This document shows, in pieces, positions 1 through 11,053 of a stretch of DNA of 64,000 bases; the stretch's first letter is position 1; every line of letters starts with the position of its first letter. The notes beneath the pieces were generated by a model. It saw only the letters and a program-made list of their open reading frames with translations. It made no database searches and was not told where the DNA came from. A program made the translations under genes and the position numbers. Origin of the DNA: Thamnaconus septentrionalis (lineage: Eukaryota; Chordata; Actinopteri; Tetraodontiformes; Monacanthidae); contig CM020507.1 of assembly GCA_009823395.1 (NCBI GenBank), positions 7,338,501-7,402,500 on the forward strand, read 5' to 3'.

Positions 1-204
1 CCACAAGGTGCCACCCATTTTTCATGACTAAAACATAGCATAGATGCAAACAATGCAGACACAGTTCATATAGTAGAAAATCACTGTTGTCAACATATAT
101 ACTTTCCGATTATTGTAAAAGCTTGAAATGCTATTTAAAACACTAGTGCAAGACTGGCATTGTCACAGATGGTTGTCATTAACATAATTTATTATTTGTG
201 ACAG

Positions 205-2479
205 GAACGCCTACTAGTGGCTGCCAGTTGATGGGCAACGCAGACTTCTGGCTGATGCGAACCTACTGGGATTTTGATTTTCCCCATCCTTTACTGCCGA
301 ATTTTAAGTATGTCGGTGGGATCCACTGCAGACCTGCCAAACCTTTACCAAAGGTAAGGCTCTCTCCAACATCACTAGCTAATTCCATGTTGAGGCGCAC
401 CAACAAAGAACACAATGAAGACAATTATCCTTCAAAAACATGTGCTTGTGATACTTCTACAGGAAATGGAGGAGTTTGCGCAGAGCTCTGGAGATGCCGG
501 TATAGTGGTCTTTACTTTAGGATCACTGATTCAAAACATCAGCAGTGAGAAGGCAAATATGATAGCCTCAGGCCTTGCTCAAATCCCACAGAAGGTCAGT
601 GTGCTCAGTGTAAAACTGCTAATCGAGGAGTTAAATGTTTAAAATGTTGTTTGATCCCTGCAGGAAATCATGTCCTTTAAATTTGACAGATGTTGTCATT
701 GAGTGTTTACAAAAGCAGAAGAGTAGTGAGTCACTTGGTGCATGTGAAACCAATATTCGAAAAGAACAGATTTACTGATAAGTTATGAGTGCACAGTAAA
801 AGGGGCTGATAATGTAATGAAATTGTAATCACCCCAAACATTTCTTTCTTCTGGAAGTTATGTGAAAAAAGTTCTGACACTGTGGGACACCGATTGACAC
901 ACTGCAACACTGATCTAGTAGAGTCCAGTGTTGAGAAATTATATAAATTGGACATTGGAAAGCGTGCTCATTGTCTATTCAACAATAAAAGTTTAGAAAA
1001 GGCAAAAATATTCACACATCTATTTGCTCAGCAGTTGCATCAGAGGGTGACAATTATGTTAAAATTAAACAGGAAAATAGTTCCCCTAAGAGTTCCATAA
1101 CTTGCAGTTGTGCCAACACAGGAAGCCATCTTAAATAGGAGTGGCTGTGTGGCACCATTTTGGCTATGTACTGTGTCTGTCGTATTTATTTTTTCTGACT
1201 GAGATCATTAGCCATTACCTTCTATTAGGACATAATATATCATGTATCATCTTAGTATTTATTATATGTATTCATTTCACTTTATATGTGCATATTAATT
1301 GTCCCCTTCTGGGTAACAATGTATTTCTTATGACATTATGAAGAACTCTTGGTCTAAAATTGCTTCAAACATTGTTTTAGGTGCTGTGGAGATACAAGGG
1401 AGAAAAACCAGAGACTTTGGGTGCCAACACAAGAATTTATGACTGGATCCCACAGAATGATCTGATAGGTACATTTTTGGAGATGTTTAGAAGTGACAGA
1501 AAACACCTCAAGTGCATCCATATCATTGTGAAAATCATTTTGGAAGTCCCTGACATACAGTCTGTTGTAATTCTCTCAACCCTCATAGATAAGTTGTTTT
1601 TATGGACTGGTTAAAGCTGATTAACATTAATAACACATTGTTAACTTAAAAGTCATCACATTTAAGTGAATTTTTACTACCAATAGCCTGTTCTGTTTAA
1701 AGTTTCGTTTGCGCTTGCTACTCTATGGACAAGCGGAAAAAAAATCAAGCTAGTTGGAGTCCAGTCTAAATTTTTTGCATTCTTTTTTTAGTTAAAATGT
1801 TTTCATAGTGCTATATATTTTGATTTTTCATTCAAATTTCTATGGTCCCCATCAGGTCATCCCAAAACCAGAGCTTTCATCACCCATGGTGGCACAAATG
1901 GGATCTATGAGGCCATCTATCACGCAGTTCCCATGGTGGGCATCCCCATGTTTGGGGATCAGCCAGACAACATGGTCCATATGAAGGCAAAGGGGGTCGC
2001 AACCACTGTGGACTTTAACTTTATGACAGCTGAGGACCTGAGAGATGCCGTCAACTTGGTCATCAATGACAAATCGTAGGTTTGGGTTTGTTTTTTGAAA
2101 ACAATTTAAAAAATACATACAGAGATTGGAGGAAAAATGTTTGAGTACATAACCAAACTACATTTCTCTCGCCTCCAATCAACACATTCACAGGTACAAG
2201 GAGAACGCTAAGCAGCTGTCTCGTATCCACCACGACAGACCAATGCGCCCTCTGGATGAGACAGTGTTCTGGCTGGAGTTCACCATGAGACACAAAGGGG
2301 CCAAACACCTGAGGGTCCAGTCCCACGAGCTCACCTGGTACCAGTATCACAGCCTGGATGTTTTTGCCTTCCTCCTCTCCATCGTTGTGCTCCTCACACT
2401 GCTCTTCGTCAAGACCTGCAAGTTTTGCTTCAAGAGATGCTGTGGTAGAACAGCAAATACAAAGAGAAAAGCTGAGTGA
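205..2479 (+). CDS. UGT2-type UDP-glucuronosyltransferase, copy A (exons 2-6; exon 1 lies before the window)
   Basis: This is the 3' part of a UDP-glucuronosyltransferase, an ER-membrane enzyme that transfers glucuronate from UDP-glucuronate to lipophilic acceptors. Exons read from the sequence are 205-353, 463-594, 1381-1468, 1856-2075 and 2194-2479, each with AG/GT borders. Their sizes (149, 132, 88, 220 and 286 nt) and phases equal those of copies B and C and the vertebrate UGT2 layout. The fourth exon here holds the UGT signature ([16 protein letters not shown], then PMFGDQ), the UDP-sugar site. The last exon encodes a C-terminal membrane segment and a tail ending KRKAE, a KxKxx-type ER retrieval signal. 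The frame is open throughout. The substrate-binding N-terminal half should lie in exon 1, outside the window, so intactness of the whole gene cannot be judged. The exact UGT2 subfamily is not resolved. Confidence 0.9.
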
Positions 2480-3244
2480 CCAGATTGTTGATGTATTTGA
2501 CGAATACTGTACATTAAATGTAACCAAGGTGTTTAAAATAAGTTAATTAGTTGTTTTTTTTTGTTGTTATTTACATGAGGTTTGAGAAAATGTACTGTTC
2601 AGGACCTCACACAAATAAACAATGAGCAATTTCTGTCTGATCTTGTTCCTCTTCCACGTTAATGGACGTCCCCATGACAAAGAGATAACAGACTGAAAAA
2701 AATAAACATTATACACTATCTGATAGGATGGAGTTCAGATAACATCACCTTGTGGAATCAGCTTAATCAAATTTGAAAAAGTGGCCTCCATGTGCCACTA
2801 AATATTTCAAATTGACATTAGCATTATAACATTAATGTTAGCCTTGAACAATGACTAATAAAACATAAAACATCAGAGTTGAAACTCTCTCTCTCTCCCC
2901 CTCTATCTCTAACTCATAGATTACAAAATAAACATTTTAAGAAAGAAAGTGAACAAAGCAACCGCTACATTGCTTTTGTCTAGTGACTCATGTTCAGTCG
3001 CAATATTTGACGGGGTTGGGAAAAAATAAATACACTACAGTGCTGCCTGTTAGACCTGGATGAGTTTCAGTTACTGTCTACCAGCTTTCACTTCCCTCTA
3101 TTGCTCAGGCGGGGTCACTGACTCACTTCAAGAACGAGCCATTTAGCGCAGAGTTCACAGCAATGAGTTAATAATTTATTTATTTTTCCTTCTTGAAAAG
3201 ACAGCAGCTCCCGTCCTGCGCTCTCCCATTCACACACAGTTAAC
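2480..3244. other. Intergenic spacer between UGT copies A and B
   Basis: The spacer holds the copy A 3' UTR with its AATAAA, a short CT-rich stretch near 2886-2905, and the presumed promoter of copy B. I see no clear TATA box and no further coding sequence. Confidence 0.6.
2614..2619 (+). terminator. Poly(A) signal of UGT copy A
   Basis: AATAAA lies 135 bp after the copy A stop codon and is the first canonical signal downstream. Its use is inferred from position. Confidence 0.6.
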
Positions 3245-6052
3245 ATGAAGCTGCTGCAGCGTCTCTCAGCGTGCGTTCTGCTGCTACTGTGTGTAACATG
3301 GAGATCAGACGGAGGAAAAATCCTGGTGTGGTACACGGAAGGCAGCCACTGGATCAACATGAAGCCTGTACTGGACACACTGGTGGACAGAGGACACCAG
3401 GTGACTGTATTGATTCCCAATACGTCCCTGTACATGAACAGCAGTGAGCCGTCCCGCTTTCACTACGAGCCATTCAACGTCTCTCTGTCAATGGAGGAAA
3501 TTCAAGCTACCATAGATGACTTCATTCACTTCTTCATGTATGAGATGGATCACATGAGCTACTTGCAAATTTATACCAAGTTCACGAAAATGATGGAGAA
3601 ACAACTTGCGACCATGTTGAAGTTTTTGGACGGGGTACTGAAAACAGACACCATTGAGAAGTTGAAGAAGGATAAATACGACCTCCTCTTTTCTGATCCA
3701 ATGTACTTAGGCAGTGAACTAACAGCAGACATTCTGGGCGTCCCTCTGGTTTTTTCTCTGCGCTTTTCCTTTGGCAATACCTGGGAGAGACACTGTGGGC
3801 AGCTTCCTGCTCCACCTTCCTATGTTCCTGGGACTACGAGCAAACTGACTGATAGAATGAACTTCTTTGAGAGAGTGTCAAACTTTCTTTTCTACATAAT
3901 GAATGACATTCTGCAAGAAACTAAAGGCTGGCCAGTGGTAGACAGATATTACTCTGAAATCAAAGGTGAGAAACTCTGGCAGAAACAACACTTTTTTTTT
4001 AAATTACACAATCAAAGTCCAACAAAAACCTAATTCAGACTTTGTTGACAAGATTTTATATCATATCATAATGTCTCTTACATTAGTAAATGCCTACTAT
4101 TGTAAAGACTGGGAACCATTGAAGACTTTCACTGTCAAAAAAAAAATATATATATTTTCATGTTATGACAGGAACACCTACTAGAGCCTGCAAATTGATA
4201 AGTAACGCAGACTTCTGGCTGATGCGAACCTACTGGGATTTTGATTTCCCCCATCCTTTACTCCCAAATTTTAAGTACATCGGTGGGATCCACTGCAGAC
4301 CTGCCAAACCTTTACCAAAGGTAAGGCTCTCTCCAACATCACTGGTTTATCCCATGTTTAGGTGCACCAGCAAAGAACATAATGGGGATAATTATCCTTC
4401 AAAAAACAAGTGCTTGTAATATTTCTCCTACAGGAAATGGAGGAGTTTGTGCAGAGCTCTGGAGACGACGGCATTGTGGTCTTTACTTTAGGAGCATTGA
4501 TTCCTAACATCACCAGAGAGAAGGGAAATATGATAGCCTCTGCCCTCGCTCAGATTCCACAGAAGGTGAGGAAACAATCCATGCACCTACTCTTGCAAAT
4601 ATTGTTCAAATAAGTAGTATGTGAACAAATATATACATAAATGTATAAGTGACCAATTATGGAAACATTTATTATTATGTTTACTGATAAGCAGATATGA
4701 CAAGCATTGTATCCTTAGTTGAAAATGGCTACTATCATTGTTCACAGGTGTTGTGGAGATACAGAGGAGAAAAACCAGAGACCCTCGGTGCCAACACCAG
4801 AATATTCAGCTGGATACCACAAAATGACCTTCTGGGTGAGTAAAATGATTTAAAAAAAACTTTGTTTGGTACTTAAAAAAAAAATACTTATAATAATTTA
4901 TTGGTGGTCAAACAAGTACTCAGGCCTTCACTATATTAAATATACGAAAATTTCAAGTAATAGCATTACAACACAGTTGTCAGATGACAAATAAGTTACA
5001 AGGTTGAGGGTTTTGTTGGCCAAGTTCTGTCTATTTTTACTGCATCACACTTTTTATCTGACCTATCTGATAGACTACAAAGGTAGCTCACCCTTTTTAG
5101 ACAGCCATGAAAGTAAACTCAAGAGCCCATGACAATCATTTTTGAAAGAAATATAGAAGTGACTGAACTGATTCTACAAAATTGAATACCTGTCTTTTCA
5201 AGAAAAAAAAAGTCTCCTACCAAAGTGAAATTTAAGTCTCTTATATTAGTGAAAAACGTCTCAAAATATCAGCTGTGCACAAATCCATAGAGCAATACAA
5301 TCAACAATAAGGTTTTTGCTGTTGCTGTTACCTGCATCAGGTCATCCCAAGACCAGAGCTTTCATCACCCATGGCGGCACAAATGGGATCTATGAGGCCA
5401 TCTATCACGCAGTTCCCATGGTGGGCATCCCCATGTTTGCAGATCAACCAGACAATATGGTCCATATGGAGGCAAAGGGGGTCGCAACCACTGTGGACTT
5501 TAACTTTATGACAGCTGAGGACCTGAGGGATGCCGTCAACTTGGTCATCAATGACAAATCGTAGGTTTGCGTTTTTTTGTTTTTTGTTTGTTTTTTAAAG
5601 AAAACATTTTTTTGAGACCATTTTTAGAAAAATCTTGAGATTGGTGACCTGTGATTCCTTTGACATTGCCTTAATTGTTTGAACCATACACACAGAGATT
5701 GGAGGAAAAATGTTTGAGTACATAACCAAACTATGTTTCTCTCGCCTCCAATCAACACATTCACAGGTACAAGGAGAACGCTATGCAACTGTCTCGTATC
5801 CACCACGACAGACCAATGAGCCCTCTGGATGAGGCAGTGTTCTGGCTGGAGTTCACCATGAGACACAAAGGGGCCAAACACCTGAGGGTCCAGTCCCACG
5901 AGCTCACCTGGTACCAGTATCACAGCCTGGATGTTTTTGCCTTCCTCCTCTCCATCGTTGTGCTCCTCACACTGCTCTTATTCAAGACCTGCAAGTTTTG
6001 CTTCAGGAAATGCTGTGGTAGAACAGCAAATACAAAGACAAAAGCTGAGTGA
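3245..6052 (+). CDS. UGT2-type UDP-glucuronosyltransferase, copy B (complete, 531 aa)
   Basis: This is a complete six-exon UGT: 3245-3965, 4172-4320, 4434-4565, 4748-4835, 5341-5560 and 5767-6052. All phases join to a 531-residue protein, the usual UGT2 length of about 530. A signal peptide ([17 protein letters not shown]) is followed by GSHW with the catalytic-base His35. Asp151 in LLFSDP is its partner, as in the mammalian UGT2B His35/Asp151 pair. The UDP-glucuronate signature begins near residue 371. A single membrane helix spans about 491-509, and the short cytosolic tail ends KTKAE, an ER-retrieval type. The start ATG opens directly into the signal peptide. The gene lies in tandem with copies A and C. 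Exon 1, the acceptor-substrate half, differs from copy C, whereas exons 5-6 are nearly identical. Acceptor specificity cannot be read from the sequence. Confidence 0.93.
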
Positions 6053-7446
6053 CCGGATCAACAGTTTATGCTTGTGTTTGACGAATACATGAAATTTAAC
6101 CAAGGTGTGAAATTATGGTTTACAAAGAGAAAAGCTGAGTGACAGACTCGACCTATTCACCGTTTAGATCAAGCTGCGCAAAAAGCTGCAGGTTTGAGCA
6201 AATGCATGTGAATTCAGTCACCAGTGTAACAGGAATACTAATCAATTTATGTTATGTTGCCATTTACCTATGATTCAGGTACATATTTTTCATGGAAATA
6301 TTGTGAATTTGTTTTGCAGTTTGCATCAACAATTGTCTTATTGCTCCTCTCCACCTTTGTGTGTCTACGGTAAATCTATAAAGCAGTGGATTTTTTTCCC
6401 ACGTAAAATACATCATCACAAGCAGAAACAGTTGAAGGGAGCAGTACATTTTATTGATTTATACATCATAAGTGAACGTGTAACATTTTTTTCCTTTTTT
6501 TTTTTACCATATTTAACTACTGAAATCAGATTCAATGTTAAATGAAGGACTATTCAGCCAACTGCTGTTCTGCCTCATGTAGGAGGAAGAGCTATGTTAC
6601 CTGGAGTCCCATCTTAACAGATAGCGCTTCATTTATTGCCAGTTTTTTTTTGTTTTTTTTCTTTTTGATCTTTTGAGAAGCTTGTTACTGCCTGGTACGA
6701 AAATCTTACACACCACTCCAATGTCAGTTCAATAAAACCTTCTTTAACCACTGAAATTTAAGTTGGATGTTCTGTCTCTGCAGTGATTCTGTTGAGCTGC
6801 TTGAATAAATTTGCTCATGTCAAAGTTACCCTATTATATTTTCCTACTTTCATTCAACTTGCAGTGGATGAAAATTTAATTTTATGTTTTTGGGCAAAAG
6901 GGACATTTCTTGTTGAAACTGGTTAACGGAATACCTTTAAACTCATCTGTACAATAAAAATGTCTTCAAGGTGCCTGAGACCGCAAAACACATGGACTAC
7001 AGAGAGATGATTAAATAACAGGGTCATGTTACAACAATGTCCTGTTTGGATGGTAAATGAAGAATGATCATGACAAGAGTTGACTCATCATTTTATCATA
7101 GTTCAGCCAATGACCGCCAACCCTTGCACCTCCTTCATTAATCTTCCAAACATTCATTCAACTCATTTTTACGCATATATTTTTTTACAGTAATGAAACT
7201 TTTCAAATTACATTATTGTATGTTATAATTTTAAATTTTAACTGGATTTCAGTGCTTAAAGTTTGAATTCTATACCTCAGGTTTGTGTGTGTACTTTCAC
7301 CTCTTGTCCTTTGCGTAGCTGCGGGATTGTGTTATTCTGCAAAAAGAACCTATCTGAGCAAGAGTTCAGTGTCTTTTGAGTTAATGATTATTTTTCAACG
7401 AGTGCCCTTTAAATCGGGTGCATAGAGAGGCTGACAGGCAGACGAA
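6053..7446. other. Intergenic spacer between UGT copies B and C
   Basis: A duplicated scrap of the UGT coding end (CAAAGAGAAAAGCTGAGTGA, 6123-6142) sits about 70 bp after the true stop codon; copy A has the same bases at its stop, so a local duplication or conversion scar is likely. The rest is AT-rich 3' UTR with two AATAAA motifs and the presumed promoter of copy C. I see no other gene. Confidence 0.55.
6731..6736 (+). terminator. Candidate poly(A) signal of UGT copy B
   Basis: AATAAA lies about 680 bp after the stop codon. A second AATAAA is at 6953-6958, so which one is used is uncertain. Confidence 0.45.
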
Positions 7447-10400
7447 ATGAAGCTGCTGCAGCGTCTCTCCACGTGCGTCCTGCTCGTGCTGTGTGCAGCA
7501 TGGAGATCAGAAGGAGGGAACATCCTGGTGTGGTACACGGAAGGCAGCCACTGGATCAACATGAAGCCTGTACTGGACACGTTGGTGGATAGAGGACACC
7601 AGGTGACCGTGCTGGTTCCCAGTTCGTCAATGTTCATGAACAGCAGCGAGGCCTCCCGCTTTCACTACGAACCCTTCAACGTCCCTTTCTCAATGGAGGT
7701 AATGGAGGCTTTTATGGCCGATTTCCTTCACTTCTCCATGTACGAGATGGCTCACATGAACTTCGTACAAATGTACCTTCGATTGGTGGACCTGATCAGG
7801 ACAGAACTGCAGTACAGCCTCAAGACTGTGGACGCCATACTGAGGTCAGACATTATCATGAAGAAGTTGAAGGAGGCGAAATATGACCTTCTCTTCGCCG
7901 ACCCCATCTACCCCGGCAGTGAACTGTTAGCCGAAGTTTTGGACATCCCGCTGGTCTTCACTTTGCGCTTTTCCCTCGTTGATAACTGGGAGAGACACTG
8001 TGGTCAGCTCCCCGCTCCACCTTCCTTCGTTCCTGGGTCCATGAGCAAGCTGACGGACAAGATGAACTTCTTTGAAAGGGTGTTAAACTTCCTCTTCTAT
8101 GCTCTCAATGATATAGTGACAGACCTGGCTTACTGGAAAGACATCAATAAATATTACTCTGAGGTCAAAGGTGAGCTGCTCATATACAAGAGGCAAATTA
8201 ACTGCAATTTAACAGATCAAGAGATTCAAGATTAAAGGCGGTTATTGTCATATACACAGTGAAAAAAGAAATGTTTAAAACCTTGCAGTAAAACTATTAC
8301 TTGCGTGCTTCGCTCCTCAGAAAGACAAAAGATGAAAAAAGAAGAGACACTGAGATGAGCACTGTTCATCTTGCAAGCAGGGTGATCAGAAGGGCAATAT
8401 CAATGTCAACAAAGTGATCATAAAAAATACAAAACCTCAGGATATGCTGTTCCCACCTCTTCCCCCAAGGGAGGTTTTCTGTATCGTGCAATGAAGTCTC
8501 CAAGCAACTGCTTGGTCAAAGTTGACACTTATTTGATATTTAATTGGTCACTTTTCTTCATATTACCAAATAACTTAGTGTGATATATTTGATGGACAGC
8601 TATCGTGTATTATTTGGAACAGGAAAACCAACCAGTGCCTGTGAGTTAATGAGCAAAGCAGACCTTTGGCTGATGCGAACCTACTGGGATTTCAATTTCC
8701 CTCGTCCTTTACTCCCAAATTTTAAGTACATCGGTGGGATCCACTGCAGACCTGCCAAACCTTTACCAAAGGTAAGGCTCTATCCACCATCACTGGCTTA
8801 TTCCATGTTTAACTTGATCGGCAAAGAACACAATGAAGACAATTACCCTTCAGCTAACATATGCGTGTGATACTTCTCCTGCAGGAAATGGAGGAGTTTG
8901 TGCAGAGCTCTGGAGACGACGGCATTGTGGTCTTCACTTTAGGGTCAATGATTCCCAACCTCACCAGAGAGAAGGGAAATATGATAGCCTCTGCCCTCGC
9001 TCAGATTCCACAGAAGGTGAGGAAACAATCCATGCAATCCATTTTGCAAATGTTGTTTCAAAGAAGTGGTATGTGAACAAATATATTCATAAATACATGA
9101 CAAAGGTGGACCATTAACATCTATGATGATGTTCACTGATTAGTAGATATGACAAACATTGTGTCCCGAGTTGAAAATTGCTACTATCATTGTTCACAGG
9201 TGTTGTGGAGATACAAAGGAGAAAAACCAGAGACCCTCGGTGCCAACACCAGAATATTCAGCTGGATACCACAAAATGACCTGCTGGGTGAGTAAAATGA
9301 TAAAACCCAGATATTGGCCCTTTAATTGTCTTCATAACTTCAAAAAATAATTGAAGATAATTTATTAGTGAACTTGTTTGATCACTAATAAATTGCAAAA
9401 GTTGCAAAGTGGAGGGTGTTGGTCAAGCTCCGACTGTTTTACGGCACAACATCTCTTATCTGAACTACTAGAGTACAAAGGTAGCTCACTTTTTTTCCCA
9501 CCTTGACAGCTATTGAACTAAAGCAAAAAGGCCATTATTGTCAGTTTTGATCAAATACAGAAGTGACTGAACTGATTGGGGTTTCTTAAGTTAAACTATA
9601 ACTACATAATTGGTTATCTGTTTTCAAAAAAAAAAGTAAAAAGTCAAATATGAAAATCAGTCTTTTATCTTAGCATCAAAAAGCATGAAAAACATCAGCT
9701 TTGCACAAAGCCAGTGATGCAGTCAAGAATCAATGTATTTTTATTGTAATCATTATTTGTTTTTCCTCTTATGTCCATTCTCAAATCCAGTAGATGTACA
9801 CTGTTGTGTTTATTTAATGTATTTTTTGTTGTAAATTCTTATTCAGTCCACTCTTGTGCTCTGTTTATGAATGTGCCTGCCTGTATCTATGTACTGCTGC
9901 AAAATAGCAAATTCCCCAATAGTGGGATAAATAAAGGGATATCTTATTTTATTTCATCTTATCAGGTCATCCCAAGACCAGAGCTTTCATCACTCATGGT
10001 GGCACAAATGGGATCTATGAGGCCATCTATCACGCAGTTCCCATGGTGGGCATCCCCATGTTTGGGGATCAGCCAGACAACATGATCCATATGGAAGCAA
10101 AGGGGGTTGCAACCACTGTGGACTTTAACTTTATGACAGCTGAGGACCTGAGAGATGCCGTCAACTTGGTCATCAATGACAAATCGTAGGTTTGGGTTTA
10201 AAACAAAAATAAAACTTTTTTTTTTGAAAACAAGTTAAAAAAAAAAATACAGTTTGGAGGAAAAATGTTTGAGTACATAACCAAACTACATTTCTCTCGC
10301 CTCCAATCAACACATTCACAGGTACAAGGAGAACGCTAAGCAGCTGTCTCGTATCCACCACGACAGACCAATGAGCCCTCTGGATGAGACAGTGTTCTGG

Positions 10401-10607
10401 CTGGAGTTCACCATGAGACACAAAGGGGCCAAACACCTGAGGGTCCAGTCCCACGAGCTCACCTGGTACCAGTATCACAGCCTGGATGTTTTTGCCTTCC
10501 TCCTCTCCATCGTTGCGCTCCTCACACTGCTCTTATTCAAGACCTGCAAGTTTTGCTTCAGGAAATGCTGTGGTAGAACAGCAAATACAAAGACAAAAGC
10601 TGAGTGA
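7447..10607 (+). CDS. UGT2-type UDP-glucuronosyltransferase, copy C (complete, 532 aa)
   Basis: Exons are 7447-8170, 8623-8771, 8885-9016, 9200-9287, 9966-10185 and 10322-10607, which join in phase to 532 residues. Exon 1 is one codon longer than in copy B. The protein has a signal peptide, catalytic His35 in GSHW and Asp152 in LLFADP. It also has the UDP-glucuronate signature ([16 protein letters not shown]), one C-terminal membrane helix and a KTKAE tail. It should glucuronidate lipophilic compounds on the luminal side of the ER. Divergence from copy B is concentrated around residues 58-145 in exon 1, the acceptor-binding half, while exons 5-6 are almost unchanged. Intron 4 carries a non-LTR retroelement tail that ends at the exon-5 acceptor. 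The gene is convergent with rexo1. Confidence 0.93.
9775..9963 (+). mobile_element. 3' tail of a fish non-LTR retroelement in intron 4 of UGT copy C
   Basis: The segment is absent from copies A and B at this place. It ends in the motif AATTCCCC-AATAGTGGGATAAATAAAGG followed by a degenerate TATCTTATTTTATTTCATCTTATC tail. From memory this form is typical of the 3' ends of fish LINEs of the CR1/Rex1 type, which carry a TATCT-like terminal repeat. The 5' limit is uncertain and no coding part remains. Confidence 0.55.
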
Positions 10608-10717
10608 CTGCCTTCACCTGTTTATTATTTAAATGCTATGCATAGTGCATACACAATGCTTTGTTTTAGATATTTGGAAATAGAACATTGTGATTTTGGA
10701 ATATAGACAAAGTAAAA

Positions 10718-10723
10718 ATTAAA
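10718..10723 (+). terminator. Poly(A) signal (ATTAAA) of UGT copy C
   Basis: ATTAAA lies 111 bp after the stop codon and is the first usable signal before the opposing rexo1 end. Confidence 0.55.
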
Positions 10724-10900
10724 GACTTTGTAATAGCTTTAACTGTGTCCTCTGGCTGTTTTGAATCCACCAATTTGCTTAATGACTGACAGGTGTGTTA
10801 AATTTGCTTGACCACACCTGAGACTAATTAAGCATTAAAAGCAGAATGTTCATTGGTTGCTATATGTCTTGAGCAGAAGAAGCACAGGAGACACCTGGAT

Positions 10901-10906
10901 TTTATT
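10901..10906 (-). terminator. Candidate poly(A) signal of rexo1
   Basis: AATAAA on the minus strand lies about 150 bp after the rexo1 stop codon. Confidence 0.45.
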
Positions 10907-11053
10907 TTGTGTTTTTAATTATCATTTGACACCACCACCCACTGATATACCAAACTACAAAGTAACATTTATAGACTTTGAAACATAAATCAGGTAAACA
11001 AACAAAAAAAATTTCTATTCATATGAAGGCCTAATTTTCATTATTTTGTAGCA

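Larger units (their letters stand above)
10608..11053. other. Convergent spacer: 3' UTRs of UGT copy C and rexo1
   Basis: This holds the copy C 3' UTR with ATTAAA at 10718-10723 on +. The rexo1 3' UTR comes from the other strand, with a reverse-complement AATAAA at 10901-10906. No coding sequence was seen. Confidence 0.6.

Noticed and set aside
5624..5923. Antisense open frames of about 100 aa over the last UGT exon, present in all three copies
   Set aside because: They mirror the conserved coding exon in another frame and share its conservation. They have no family resemblance.
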